Below are positions 52,631-64,000 of a stretch of 64,000 bases of DNA, piece by piece. The notes under the pieces were generated by a model. That model made no database searches and was not told the DNA's origin. It saw nothing but the letters and a program-made list of their open reading frames with translations. How positions within the stretch are numbered: position 1 is the stretch's first letter; the number at the start of each line of letters is the position of its first letter. A program made the position numbers and the translations under genes. The DNA is taken from positions 948,933-1,012,932 of the forward strand of contig NW_003133344.1 in assembly GCF_000003605.2 (NCBI RefSeq), read 5' to 3'. The DNA is from Saccoglossus kowalevskii (Eukaryota; Hemichordata; Enteropneusta; Harrimaniidae).

Positions 52631-53629
52631 TTATCATCGCACTAGGAGATTCACCACCAAGTGACAAGCCATTGTGCCCTGACCAGCATGTGTTACGCTC
52701 ATTTACGTCACCGAAGTTAGACAAACAGTGAACTATCAACGCTTATATAATCTCTTGTGATCATTTGAGTTAAATATTGACTAAAGATATCAGGTACAAA
52801 AAGAATAGGCTGATTATATTGGTCAATTCGAACGTAGTCATTAACCTAAGGTCTGATCTTGCAATTGGAAGATTTAGCTTCCATGTCCCTTTGTCAACGT
52901 CTCGATAAATTCCGTTTCATAGAATAAAAAGACTAATCAGTAAGCAAGGGGACACAAGTTGTTCCTGTAGTAACATATGCCACTCACTAGATTGTACTAC
53001 TATACACTTATTTACACTTGAATTTGTATTTCTGAAAAAAAAACGGCACTGAGGTCCGAAGAATAATCCTACCGAGACAGAGAAACATGGATTGACGTTT
53101 GTTTAACTGTCCTGTCAATCATCTAATGTCACATGGTGATCTACATCAATACTATACAAACCATTATTTCCCTCAATAAACTCACAACATTTTCTCTAAA
53201 ACAAATAAAATGGCATGTTTTATGTAAACCACATCACTGTAAAATAGTGAGTATCGTTCTTTTTTGTAAACATACTGAGAATATCCGTCTTTTACTACTG
53301 TCTGTCAGGGTTCATAACCTCAACACTCAAATATAAACAAAAAACATGATTATCGATAAACCATAGTAATTTATGCAATCTACGTCCCTAACTGAGAATG
53401 ATAAAAATACAACAGGTAAGTTTCATCGCCGGAATGGCGTGATCAAAATGGATTCGGTTATGTTTCACAACACAGCAGACAGTATCCGCTACATCCTGTT
53501 CCTTAAGAAATAACGAGATCGAGTAGCCGCTGGAGAGAACACCATGCTGCGTGACAATGCAGGTGCGGTGACAAACTGGGACTCCGTGCCTTCTTTCACC
53601 ATTGGAAACTCTAGTGTATTCCATTGTAT
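52631..53629. other. Non-coding stretch
   Basis: The minus-strand frame crossing the palindrome (52551-52739) is somewhat protein-like in composition but has no recognisable motif. Confidence 0.5.
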
Positions 53630-53840
53630 ACAGTTTATTACTATGTGTGTCATATTGACAATTACTGTATTACTGTGTGTGTTGTAGATCATTCTGTAAC
53701 AATGCGTATTATTACTTTGTTATATTGAAGAATTATACTGCATCACAACGTATTTTTGTATTTTGTGCCACTATATAACCGTGTTTTATATTGCGTATAA
53801 TTATTGTATATTGTCATAATTGTATAGGTGCGCACAATAG
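53630..53840. repeat. TATTACTGT-rich low-complexity stretch
   Basis: Motifs such as ATTACTGTATTACTGTGTG, TATTATTACTTTG and TATTGCGTATAATTATTGTA recur without a fixed period. A similar vocabulary returns at 58.1-58.3, 58.7-58.8 and 59.3-59.4 kb. Confidence 0.45.
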
Positions 53841-54320
53841 CTGTGAGCGAACAGACTAACGTGTACTTGGTTTGAAATTTAATTGTTATGTTATATTTAA
53901 AAAGCAAATTGTAATCTGTTCAAAGTATTTTTATATTAGTTGTTGTTTTGTGGGATTAGCGGGACAGGGGAAAGATAAGCCTAATTACCCATGAGCACTT
54001 GGTGCAATCCATGGGATTGAGCGGTTCCCCTTTAAATTGTGGCGTTGCACTCTACTCACATGCAAATATTTAAGACACGAACTGGCTAAAAGTACCGACC
54101 GATGAATTTAATTATTGCCCGAAATGACAACGAACGTTTTGTGCTGCCTAAAATGTTTTCGTTCAGTGACGGGGTTCTATTCTTATCGTACTATTATCGG
54201 GAGGGAACATCCGGGTATTTTCATCGCCCGGTGAAAACAACGGTCGAAAATGCTAAAAAAACTATACTTTGGGTTAGTTGTTGAGTTTCTCCTGAACACG
54301 ATTACTCCTACATGTGCAAT

Positions 54321-54351
54321 GTATATATATATATATATATAGAGAGAGAGA
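54321..54351. repeat. Compound (TA)n(GA)n microsatellite
   Basis: About ten TA repeats followed by AGAGAGAGAG; a typical compound microsatellite. Confidence 0.9.
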
Positions 54352-56010
54352 CTTGATGGCCAAACCGACCACAATAATTCTACTATTAGATTTCCGGATT
54401 TAGATTTAGTGGAATTCCACCAAAACCATATTATGTCCAGCATTATTTCTATCTCGTTATATACCCAGTTATATTAAATTAACGGTTCTTGAGATATTGG
54501 GAGTTAAAACCCATCTTAAAAATGTATCTCAAAAGTATGGAAGGGAAAGTATTTGCATAGTATTTTTTAATGATTTGCCCGTTACTAAAACTAGCGACCT
54601 ATTGTTTTAATTAGCTCTTTGGAGAGTGTCTTCATCAAAGCAAAGTTGATAACAATCTATGCGATGATATTATTATAGTATATTAGTGATTTGTCATGGT
54701 TATTGTTACCACATTGTTCTAAATCACAACCATGATAGTTTATGTTGTTGTTGCTATGGCAATTGCAATCAACCTATTACAGACCATAACAAGTATCAAA
54801 GTAATTAAATGGAAAATAAAAGATATCGTCACAAAAGAAATAAATCAGACAGAGGTCCACACAAACTACCTAATAACAAGTCGAAAATAGTAGGAGCTGA
54901 TGTTTTGGGGTCAGGATCACAATTGTTGATACAATCATCGGAAGAGAGCTAAAATAATCGATGCAGCCTAATGAAGGACGATCACAACATGTTGTGAGAT
55001 GCTGAATTGTTCGAATTGCGAACATCGAGTTAGTAAATTGATTACGTTCATATTTTATGAACTAAACCCAAATTATAAATCTATGTTCAATCAACATCAA
55101 TAGGTAATATAACTTCGAGTTAAATTGTGTGTGTTGTTTAACGTTAGAGGCTAAATTTAGTTGGTCGACTGACCTTTAATTAAATTCAGTGAATGGCGAT
55201 TAAACAAATGTTGCTTCTGGCGACCTACAACAAATCTGGCTGGCAACAATACTTTCTGTAACATAACACTGACTATACATCTTTCCAGCTCTTGGTGGCG
55301 CCCTTCTACCCACAATTCAACTTTTCATACATTCGAGTTTCGTTATCAACCTTACTTAATTTTTGTCACGAAACGACGTACTGCGAGTGATAAACCACAC
55401 GGTTTGCTTTAGAATGAAACGATTGAAATCTAACTTAGTCTATTGACGAACTCGACCAACGACAAACACGGAATGCAGAATGAGATAGTGATGGGAGAAA
55501 ATTCTAAGTGTATTGGTACTAACTGTTTTCGTGGGTTAAATACATCAGGGAAAAATGTTTTGTGAGAGAGAATGATGAAACATTCACAGGCAGTAAGATA
55601 GTATTGTGGCATGAATATTGTCCACCGGTCTTATTATATATGCATGAATAAATTTAACATAATTGGTGCTTCTGTGTGGTTTATATAATTGTAAAACAGC
55701 TAGTTTGTACTTTGCAAATTGATTTTTCATTTTAACACACAAAAAAATTAACTTGGGTATAGACAGCGTCTGAAAAAAACAAACATTTCTGACTGAGATA
55801 TATATGGACGTTAAACAAAAAACAAGCCATGGTTCCCGAAACTTGCAGTTCTATTAACTTGATTTACTAGTATTCGAAAATTGCAGCTTATTTGATTTTC
55901 AGTTCATCTTTATTCAATATTTGTTTTTCTCAATATTTACTATCAATATATTGGACATAAATAGACACACAACAATATATGTACAAGTATCAGAATATAA
56001 ATTTAGGTTT

Positions 56011-56061
56011 CAATCAATCAATCAATTAATCGATCGATCGATCAATGAATCAATCAATCAT
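56011..56061. repeat. (AATC)n / (GATC)n microsatellite
   Basis: Tetranucleotide run AATC that switches to GATC in the middle and back to AATC, giving a near-palindromic centre (ATCGATCGATCGAT). Confidence 0.9.
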
Positions 56062-56840
56062 GATGTAAAAATGATAATGTCAGCGAGCTCAGTTGATTAG
56101 AGTCTTAAAACAGGTATTGACCATTGATATAGAATTGTATTGACATACCAAGTTAGGTAGTGATAACCAGCGCCGGACCGCCCCCGGTGTCTCATATGGT
56201 TTGTTTGAATTCAATTTTTGCAGTTGGTACTTGTAATGCACCAGCCACATATTATAGCGCGGTGGGTTTAGTGTAGATTTCAGATATCTCGCAATCTTGA
56301 AGATATCTTAAGTAAAATGCTTTCGGGAATAACAATTGAAAGATAATACACGAGTCGATACAGCATAAATATGTAAGATTAAATATGTAAGATCGTGAAG
56401 ATAATGCGCCATAAAATAGAATATGTGAATGTAAATCATTCGGTTCATGGTTTGAACTGGTGTCGTTGTTACGCTGCGACTAGACAAAGACGTGATGGAC
56501 GGATGAATGCGTATATAAGCAATGGATGGTTTTAAAAAACATTCCATTCTGGTATCTTTCACACTTGATTTTGTTGTATGTAAAAGATTGCGACTAGTTG
56601 GAGCGTTATGTTCTGAAAAAAAAATATTTCTCAACTATCTTAATAATGAGCAACGTAAGATAGTTTGTGTAATCTTGATGAATATTGTTGTTGAAATACT
56701 GTTATTATATGGGATGTGTATTAAAATTATTGTTGCCACCACAAAATCAGTCTGCAGTTTGCACCGCCTATTAAGCTGGTTGCTCTATACAATAATAAAC
56801 CTCGCAACGCTGAAATACAAATACGAATTTGTGCCTTTGC

Positions 56841-56841
<1 letters not shown>

Positions 56842-56871
<30 letters not shown>

Positions 56872-56873
56872 CG
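56842..56873. repeat. (TA)n tract bounded by CGA and TCG
   Basis: The run of TA repeats sits between CGA and TCG, so the whole 30-odd bases form a perfect palindrome. The Tyr-Ile frames overlapping it on both strands are artefacts. Confidence 0.9.
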
Positions 56874-58139
56874 CGTGCTAGTTCCAGGGCTCTTTTCATT
56901 TAACCACAGTAGAACGTTTCGGATGTTATTTCCATGTTCCTTGATTATTTTACAAATGAAATTGGTATAATATAATAAGAACGCATTACCGCCGTAGTTT
57001 GGCATTCCACTCGATATTATTTGAACATTTTTTGCACTGTATTACCATGTATGCTATATCATAGTTCTATGTCATTATATATAATAATTATTGTATCGTT
57101 ATTCTAGGGCGACATTTGAAACTCAAATACACGTCATAGCGGTAGATGTAACGACTGCATAAATCTGAACTTTCTCAGTGTACCACTTCCAGCCGCGGAG
57201 TTTACCTGCCATCGATTGTTGATGGCAATTGTTCACGATTGATAAATAGGAGTAGGGTGTTGAGTTTCGTTCTAAATTACCGTTGGAATTAGGACAGTAA
57301 CATAATTTCAAAAGCGGAACTACAGTGGGACACAACGTCGTCAGTTGTACGTTAACGTGCAATGTTAACGCAGTAAAACTCGGTATAGTCGACCGAAGGT
57401 TATTGAGTACGACAGGAGCTCGTGACTCGAAACGAGAATGATATGAACAATATGAAGCCGTATATTATTTTCCGTGCCGTCTGAAAAATTACGTTCTGAT
57501 TAAATCAGACTCATCCTGGCAGCGTATTTTGTTTGTTAAGGATGAATCTATGCCACGCAAGTGAATTATTATGTCTTTGTGATTGCTACATGTATTATAA
57601 TATTTTTTTAGAAAATAAAGGAACGCGGCCCTATACTAGCCATTATTGCGCGTTACGAGGGCAAGGACGGGAGTGTGCCCAATAATGGACAAGAGGCAGC
57701 CTAGCCTATTTTTAAGCGAACGTACGTGCCAAATTACTGTCATAGTGCATTATGGACAATACTGTAGTTTTATTATAATACCCTGAAATAGCGAAAGTTC
57801 AAATATACGTGCAGGGGTAGCTTGAGAAGTGAAAAATCGCTATTGTGACAGACGTTTGTTTTTCAGTCACGCGTAGAACATTCACCAGTAAACCATACGA
57901 GAAAGCACGCTCAGTTATTTTCCAAATAAAAATTACCAGATGTTGTTAACATAAAATATTCGGGCGGGTTTGTTGTCAACAGAATCAGTACAAATATGGG
58001 AAACCGTTGAGCAACGTTGATGCTAATATAGTTGACGTCGTGCTCGTCTGTTGCTGACTGGACCGCAGAAATTGACCGGTTATTGTCCACACGTGGTACG
58101 AATCGGCCAATGGGAACATACCGTTTAAATATTTGGCGG

Positions 58140-58315
58140 TAGTACTGTAATTACATATAATATTGTAATACTTGTAATTTATGTTGCTCAGTAATATTAC
58201 TTTGATGTGGTATGAGTCATGTTACAGTAATATTTGTGCTTTATATATTACTTATAATCGTATCATGTCATGTGACATAATGTAGAGCAGAGTAACTGTA
58301 TTACTCTTGCATGTT
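58140..58315. repeat. TATTACTGT-rich low-complexity stretch flanking the foldback element
   Basis: GTACTGTAATTACATA, CAGTAATATTACTTTG, TTACAGTAATATTTG and AACTGTATTACTC recur with irregular spacing directly left of the foldback element. The same motifs lie on its right at 58.74-58.80 and 59.29-59.36 kb, so the element may have inserted into this repeat. Confidence 0.45.
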
Positions 58316-58462
58316 ATATAATAAGGTTATTATGAGTATTGCACGAGTATTGCACGAAGACAGTACAGCTGGAGTATCGACCGACCTGCAGCGTAGGTCG
58401 ATGCGCGGCGTACTGTCTGAGTGCATACTTTAATGTATCCTCCTAATAACCTTATTATTATA
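58316..58462. mobile_element. ~147-bp foldback element (MITE-like hairpin)
   Basis: Three nested inverted pairs share one centre. The outer AATAAGGTTATTA at 58320-58332 pairs with TAATAACCTTATT at 58444-58456. The middle AGACAGTAC at 58358-58366 pairs with GTACTGTCT at 58410-58418, with TGCAC further out on both sides. The inner CGACCT at 58382-58387 pairs with AGGTCG at 58395-58400. The whole unit would fold into one long imperfect hairpin. Flanking TA/TATA could be target-site sequence, but no clear duplication can be fixed. No coding capacity. A small non-autonomous DNA transposon is the simplest reading; a structured RNA gene is less likely. Confidence 0.6.
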
Positions 58463-61400
58463 CATCTTTTCCTTCCAAGGATACATCATGGGAATGCCGA
58501 AATCCAAAAAGTTTAGAACAAAATCAGCGAAGAGGATAAAACCCTTGTGGCAGCTATGTTTGTTTGTATTATTAGAGAACGCTGACGCGCGCAATCAATC
58601 CATATTTGGAATTCGCATTTCCTAATATGGTGGGATAAAAAATACCCCGTAAAATACCGAATAATTACGGCACGCTGTGACTTATGCCAGTGGCGTTACG
58701 GTTACAGATGTATAATAATATGTAATACTGGTGTTTTCAATAAATATTACTGTATCATTCATTTACGTTATTCATTGTATATTACTACATTACTGTTCTC
58801 TTCTCCAATGTATATGAATGTTATGATGTCGGTTTACATTTTATGTATTCGTATTGTTCTAAGTTGTTGTATGTATTGTATCACTTCTGTGTTTCCATGT
58901 AACATATTATTAACATAATATATCTGGTATTGCGCTTTTAAGATCAACTATTTATTTCGCACACATTTTATAGATAAATGCTCAGATTTCAATCAAAGAG
59001 ATGTACTTTCCGTTAAATGAAAAGCCTTGCAAATACATATCTTTTTGACATTTTATTTGAGTTGTCTAGTACAATTATTTTTATATTATGTTTGACAATG
59101 TATGATGTATAAATTTTACTAATTGTATGTATAATACTAAATTTTATATCGCCGTATTAGACTATTAAGTGACACAGTATTTTTGTTATGATTGCATGAT
59201 ATCTCATCTGCCGAACTTGTGCGTAATCCGGCACTTCAGATGTGTTTGACATTGTTAATTGAACACTGTATTAATGGTAAGCGTGCCGGGGTATATTACT
59301 GTATTACGTGTATTGCAGGTTACTGTTGTATATAGATGTTGATTTTCAAATGCATATTACAGTACAAATGCATTCCCCAGCGTATATAACAATATCATCA
59401 TTATTACTCTGTTTTACATTTATCAAATGCATTGCATTAGTATAGAAAGTATAGAGACATTTAAAGGGCGATAATCGTCGCGCGACGCATGCACAAGACA
59501 TATGGGTCTCATATAAACAAAGATGACGACTTTGACTGCTGCGAAGATCAAGGAGTACAAGCTGTTACGTTACCAAGCTTTAATTAGGTATTTTAGTAGG
59601 CGTTTACTTTAGAAGGTATCGACGGTATTTAGTGCTAGTCGCGCCCGGGTCGAACCTCATACTTGTGATTTCCATTAGACTATTTTGCTCCAGTTTCAAT
59701 GTGGCTAGCAGGGAATTACGTTATGTAGTGCTTTTTCTAAATTATTAGCTGTTCTACGCTTTCACATACAGCTAACCAGCTTCTTTTGTCGCTCACGAGT
59801 ATTGGATATATTCCCATCATGTGGTAACGACTTCAGCGTCTTGATGTTCTAGACTTCAGGTCAGAATGAAATTTGTGTCGTGATCGCAGATAACCAATCT
59901 TGCTCTGTTTATTTCTGCGGAGTTGTTTTACACGTGCGTATAGGGCATTTTTTATAGTTAAAATTCGAGCTAATACTTGTCACGAGGACGCCTATGATAC
60001 GTATTGTTATACGTACTTACTTATGAATCTTTGGTTAGTTATTGTTTTTATGTACGTAGCGATCCCTGTTAGTCTGATCATGGAGGTAATGGTGTGATAA
60101 ACAGTGTTACTGAGTTTTTACATCAACAATAGTTTGAAACATGACAGTAGCATGGTCAATAATTTGACATACGACAATTAGTATAAAAATAGCTCGACCT
60201 GGTATATTATGAAAATAGTTTAACCTAAGATAAAGGGTACAATGGGACAATGTATTGACGGTAGTTTTCTACACACATACCAAATGGCGTTGAATCAGAC
60301 ACCATATACCTTCAAGCAATCCTCTAATCTACACCCACGTGATCGCCAGAGTAATTGTCAATATTTCTTTGTTAAAGGATGTGACAGAAATCCCCAATAT
60401 TAACCATTTTCTCATCTAATTATGCCTAGCGTTCAGCTTCTTCGTTTAAATTAATCTCCTTTCAACCTCGCCTACATTCTTCTTCGGATATGATTTACAA
60501 GTAAAGCATGTAACGTGGCAAATATGACAGAACATGTGCGCCATAATTTTCTGAAGACGAGGACGGTGGACGAATAAATGGTAAACAGCGTGTGATTGAT
60601 TACACGAAGTACGCTAAAAAACAATCACCCCGATATTTTTCTATGTTGGTTATTAATAAATCGCAAGACAGCGGTTGATGCACACCTGGTTTTCAGGCCA
60701 GTGCTGTGGAATGCAGTATATGAACGAAACCGTGTTGTTTGTGTATTTGAACAGCTCTACGTGAGAAGCACTTTGCCGGCGATTTCCCTCGGGGCGATTG
60801 TACAGAACGTTCAGTGACAATCTCGGTACGTCGGCATCAGCTTTTAGGACATCTCTTGGGACGTTGACTTTCATGTGCTTTGCAAATTGCGTACATTCTT
60901 ACATCGGCTAACTGTAAAAGAAAACACAGAAAGTGTGTCTACTATTTGCAATAAAATGATTTTATCACTTTGCTGTTTACGTTATGTTCAACACATGCAT
61001 TCGAAAACATCGAGGAAGATAGGTTGTCATTAATGAATTTTTATTATGAAGGTATTGGCAGTTGTCGAGTAATATGTTAATACACCTGGCCATATCGAGT
61101 TTATCGTCATTTTAATAAACACCCATATTCACGCACAAATTTTAAGTTTAAATCAATATTTTGAAAAATAAAAAAACAAGATTATTTTTTGTACCGCTTC
61201 AACTGTCCAGTGTGAGCCCACCCACGCCGACACTCATGACAAATACGTCAATATACATATATCGTGACGTCCGCCGTTGTCAATGCAATGTATGTCCGGT
61301 CAACTAATTTGATTGTGAACTTTAAAACGTTGTCTATCACTTTGCCGTAATATAGTAATCCAAAGTTGTGAATGAGTGCTGTTTCCCGGGAACAAATTAC

Positions 61401-62956
61401 AAACGCACAGAGTGTAGGTGTAGAAAATTTCCTACTGGAATACGGCAAGAGGATAAAACAAACTAAAATCAATTGAAACCGTGACAATTAAATCACACAT
61501 GGTTGCTTAAAGTGAGAGCGGAAGCGCGTGCTTATTGGTCGACTCGTTGCGCTGGAAGGCGGGTGGCCGTGGGTAGGCGAAAAACTAATTAAAATCTCAT
61601 AATGTAGTGTTTCATTTGACATTGTTCATTACAGTTTGAATATTTACGCGGCTCGGCTAATTAAACACTTATTGTGCAGATTTAATGCGCGTGATTCTGA
61701 ACTCAGCGGGCGCTGATCGGTTCTGTAAAGGACAGCGGAGTGCATTAATAACAACGCTTCGAATGTTTTGAAGTTTAAACGGTGTGATGAGTAATTGAGA
61801 CCCCCTGGCTGATGTAAAAAATCACACAGAACTATGTCGCATTGACAAACAGCCTTCGCACCCATTGTATTCCCACATAAACATATTTTCTGCGTGGGGT
61901 CGTGTCACGTACATCAAATTGACTAATTTCAAAGAATGTCGACGTAATTAACATAGATAATATCGACATAACTACTACATAAACTTCAATATTTTTTCCA
62001 CTGAGCATATTCAACATAATTTAAAATGTACCACAGTTATTACGTGTGTACATGTACCGCCGAGCGATGTAAAATATTCACATACTCATATAACCAAAGT
62101 GTGACGTCATATGAACCAAACCAGAATTTTCCAGGAATCTACGGAATACATGAAACAAATATTGGAAAGTTTTTTTCTCAGAATTGTTATTCAGTCCCTT
62201 GCAGCCCTGAAATATTGAGGACGAGTCTACCCAAAATTTACGCCGAGCATTGCCATGGAAACTCCCCTCAGTGCTGCTTTGTCGTTCGAACACATTACGA
62301 TACATTCGGCGTAACACGGCGCAGTTATTCAATGTCATACACATCTTTAGCGGTTATCACTTGTGAAATTATATTATAATGTCTATTTGTGTCGATCTTA
62401 GTTGGGTTTGTGGGCATTATTGTTGAGCTAGGGGAAACAGATATAAGTACATTGCGATCGCCCTGATAAAACTAACATACTAGACATTCCGTTATTTCGT
62501 TGATGGAATTTAAATAGTTTTATTATGTTCATTGCAGTCGCGAAACAATTTACCGGTGAGGTCGGTGGCATTAACACACTGGCCAGCGACAGTTTGCGTG
62601 AGCGCATGGTGTAAAAAAGAACGAAGGGGATGTAGAATACATATCTAACTTGAACGTGTTCCTAGTCCGGGATTCTTACAAACGTAGTTCTTTAGCATGC
62701 GTGTTCACAATTATTTCCGGACATTGGTGTATCGAAATTTCAGAATGCATGTCATTCTAACGAAAGAGCGAGTGTTTTATATAATTTGACGGGTTGGAAA
62801 TACGGCGCCCTCAAGCACATGCGTGATATAAAATTTAAAGCCAAGTACGTGGAGGGCGATAGTGGCTTCAATAAAGTGTAGAACCATGAAGAGAGTCGTG
62901 CAATCTTCCTACCCCAATATGGTATTTTATTATTTTGATTTTTACTCCTTCCGATA
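58463..62956. other. Non-coding stretch
   Basis: AT-rich with TATTACTGT-type motifs at 58.7-58.8 and 59.3-59.4 kb. The 117-codon frame at 62026-62379 has eight or so Cys but no signal peptide or known spacing. No gene supported. Confidence 0.5.
62102..62109. promoter_or_regulatory. Palindromic CRE (TGACGTCA)
   Basis: Exact octamer with no recognisable gene context. Confidence 0.35.
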
Positions 62957-64000
62957 AATATAATAATAACTTTATTTACAGGTTATTCCTATTGGAATTT
63001 TCATCAAGTAAAATAAAGTGAAATGAAAAAGATACTCAAAAGTAAAATGACAAAAAATAAAAGAAAGAAAACACAATCTAAATAAAATAAAATAAATAAA
63101 TGCATTTGAAAAAGATAAATTACACAGTTGGTTTTGGCATATGATATTTGATTTTAGAAACAAATAAATGAAATTACACAATTCACTGGTAGTGTCTAGC
63201 AGTGTTGAGAGGCTGCTAATAATTTCTGTTTTCTCTCATAATAAAACAGTTATGAATGTATTTGCTTAGTTCCTCGAGTACTGTTTCATCTTAGACTTTT
63301 AACAAGTGTGTTATGTTTTCTTGTTGATTGCCTCTGATATTAGCTTTTCATAACAATCTTTTCTTTCTGCAGAGTACAATCTACATTGCAAAAGGAAATC
63401 TTTCTTGGTAAACCTGCCAGACTCGATATGTGATAAGTGTGCGAGTATTCGCAGTTTAGTCATTGCTGATCGCTTACGTGGATTTTTTTTTACAATTTCC
63501 AAATATTTTTCAAGTGAAAAATAATTGTTTATTCTCCTATAGGTGCGTAGTTTGTTTTTGTGATTTCATCGAATAGAAAATGTTTAATATTTTGTTGAAA
63601 TAAAGAGTTAATGTTTTCTTTGAGATATGTTATATTTTTTTTGTCAGCGTTAATTTTGATACACGCGTTCATAAGGCGTAGAGTCTGCCTAATACCAGAC
63701 ACCCAACTTTGGGTGCCTACTGTATACCTAGTTTGTAGGCGTCATTTATTAATGCATTTCCTTGCAAAACTTTGGACTAATATTGCAACATCTGTGTTAA
63801 ATCTGATATTATTAGTGTTTGTCCTCCAAGTTCAGGTTAGCAAGCCAAATTTGAGGCTCAACAATTTACCTGAAGTAAACCTTTGCACAATTTAATGTGA
63901 TCCTTTTCTATTAGAGCAGTGTAAATCAGGAGATTTAATAAAATTGGTTTAACTACATTTTCACATGTAATTATATTGGGATGTTTCCTTTTGAAAATAG
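62957..64000 (-). mobile_element. 3' part of a degenerate non-LTR retrotransposon (LINE, jockey/CR1-like), continuing past the window edge
   Basis: Reading the minus strand from the right edge, several broken frames give the C-terminal region of a LINE ORF2 downstream of the reverse transcriptase. Seen in order are IEKDHIKLCKGLLQV (about 63.9 kb), RFNTDVAILVQSFARK, ALINDAYKLGIQ, QSWVSGIRQTL (about 63.7 kb), a stretch ending KLRTYRRINNYFSLEKYLE (about 63.55 kb), then TKLRILAHLSHIESGRF and LLQCRLYSAERKDCYEKLI (63.46-63.32 kb). These match the known pattern K-L-R-T-Y-R, R-I-S-A-H-x-L-x-I-E-x-G-R-Y, and the final F-L-L-x-C-x-x-Y. The piece that normally carries the C-x-x-C zinc-knuckle half between GRF and FLLxC is missing, so there is an internal deletion, besides stops and frame changes. 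The 3' end is an AT-rich tail finishing in TTATTATTATA on the minus strand at about 62.96 kb, typical of a simple-repeat LINE tail. The copy is dead and old. Confidence 0.88.

Larger units (their letters stand above)
53841..58139. other. Non-coding stretch with several microsatellites
   Basis: Holds the TA/GA, AATC/GATC and TA microsatellites. A 9-base inverted pair CCATTATTG (57640) and CAATAATGG (57680) encloses a GC-richer 31-base loop. No gene seen. Confidence 0.5.

Noticed and set aside
52551-52739. 62-codon minus-strand frame over the palindrome
   Set aside because: The middle is dictated by the palindrome, and no family is recognisable.
56522-56881. 119-codon frame with hydrophobic stretches
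   Set aside because: It ends by running through a TA microsatellite into Tyr-Ile repeats; no family features.
62026-62379. 117-codon Cys-containing frame
   Set aside because: No signal peptide and no regular Cys spacing; overlapped by an antisense frame of similar length.

Overview
This is an AT-rich, intron- and repeat-type stretch of an animal genome. CpG is not visibly depleted and there is no bacterial-style gene packing. Simple repeats, decayed interspersed repeats and one non-LTR retrotransposon end are present. A (CACT)n-tailed retroposon-like end and a jockey/CR1-type LINE relic would fit a lophotrochozoan, possibly a mollusc, but that placement is inference and rests on no gene tree. 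I see no rRNA, tRNA, snRNA or CRISPR.

Only one host gene can be supported: a small secreted peptide precursor on the + strand at 25984-26349. It encodes 121 residues with a signal peptide, a Cys-x4-Cys ring next to the cleavage site, an acidic and partly helical spacer, and several dibasic sites. A strong 3' splice site lies 32 bases before the ATG. A CRE-like site with an AT-rich TATA-like run lies about 250 bases upstream. A possible untranslated first exon sits 4 kb upstream, near 21.8 kb. The peptide does not match a family I recognise and is the best candidate here for something undescribed.

Layout: 1-4.3 kb has no gene but holds a CRE/CCAAT-rich patch near 1.7-1.85 kb. 4.3-5.5 kb holds two copies of a ~190-bp repeat around a GC-rich foldback patch and a short GATGGC-type tandem repeat. 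6.8-8.1 kb holds two different decayed minisatellite arrays side by side. 8.1-21.7 kb is non-coding except for a retroposon-like tail near 12.65 kb. 21.7-27.1 kb is the peptide gene region. A pure TA tract of about 85 bp lies at 32.3 kb. Decayed coding-like sequence of unknown origin lies at 33.4-34.6 kb. A diverged ~300-bp-spaced duplication is at 37.2-37.6 kb. 52.58-52.63 kb carries a perfect 36-bp palindrome between 7-bp direct repeats. A ~147-bp foldback element lies at 58.3 kb. The window ends inside a minus-strand LINE 3' part (62.96-64.0 kb).

Across the whole window the palindromic CRE octamer TGACGTCA occurs at least seven times, well above what base composition predicts. Most short open frames elsewhere look like chance frames in AT-rich DNA.
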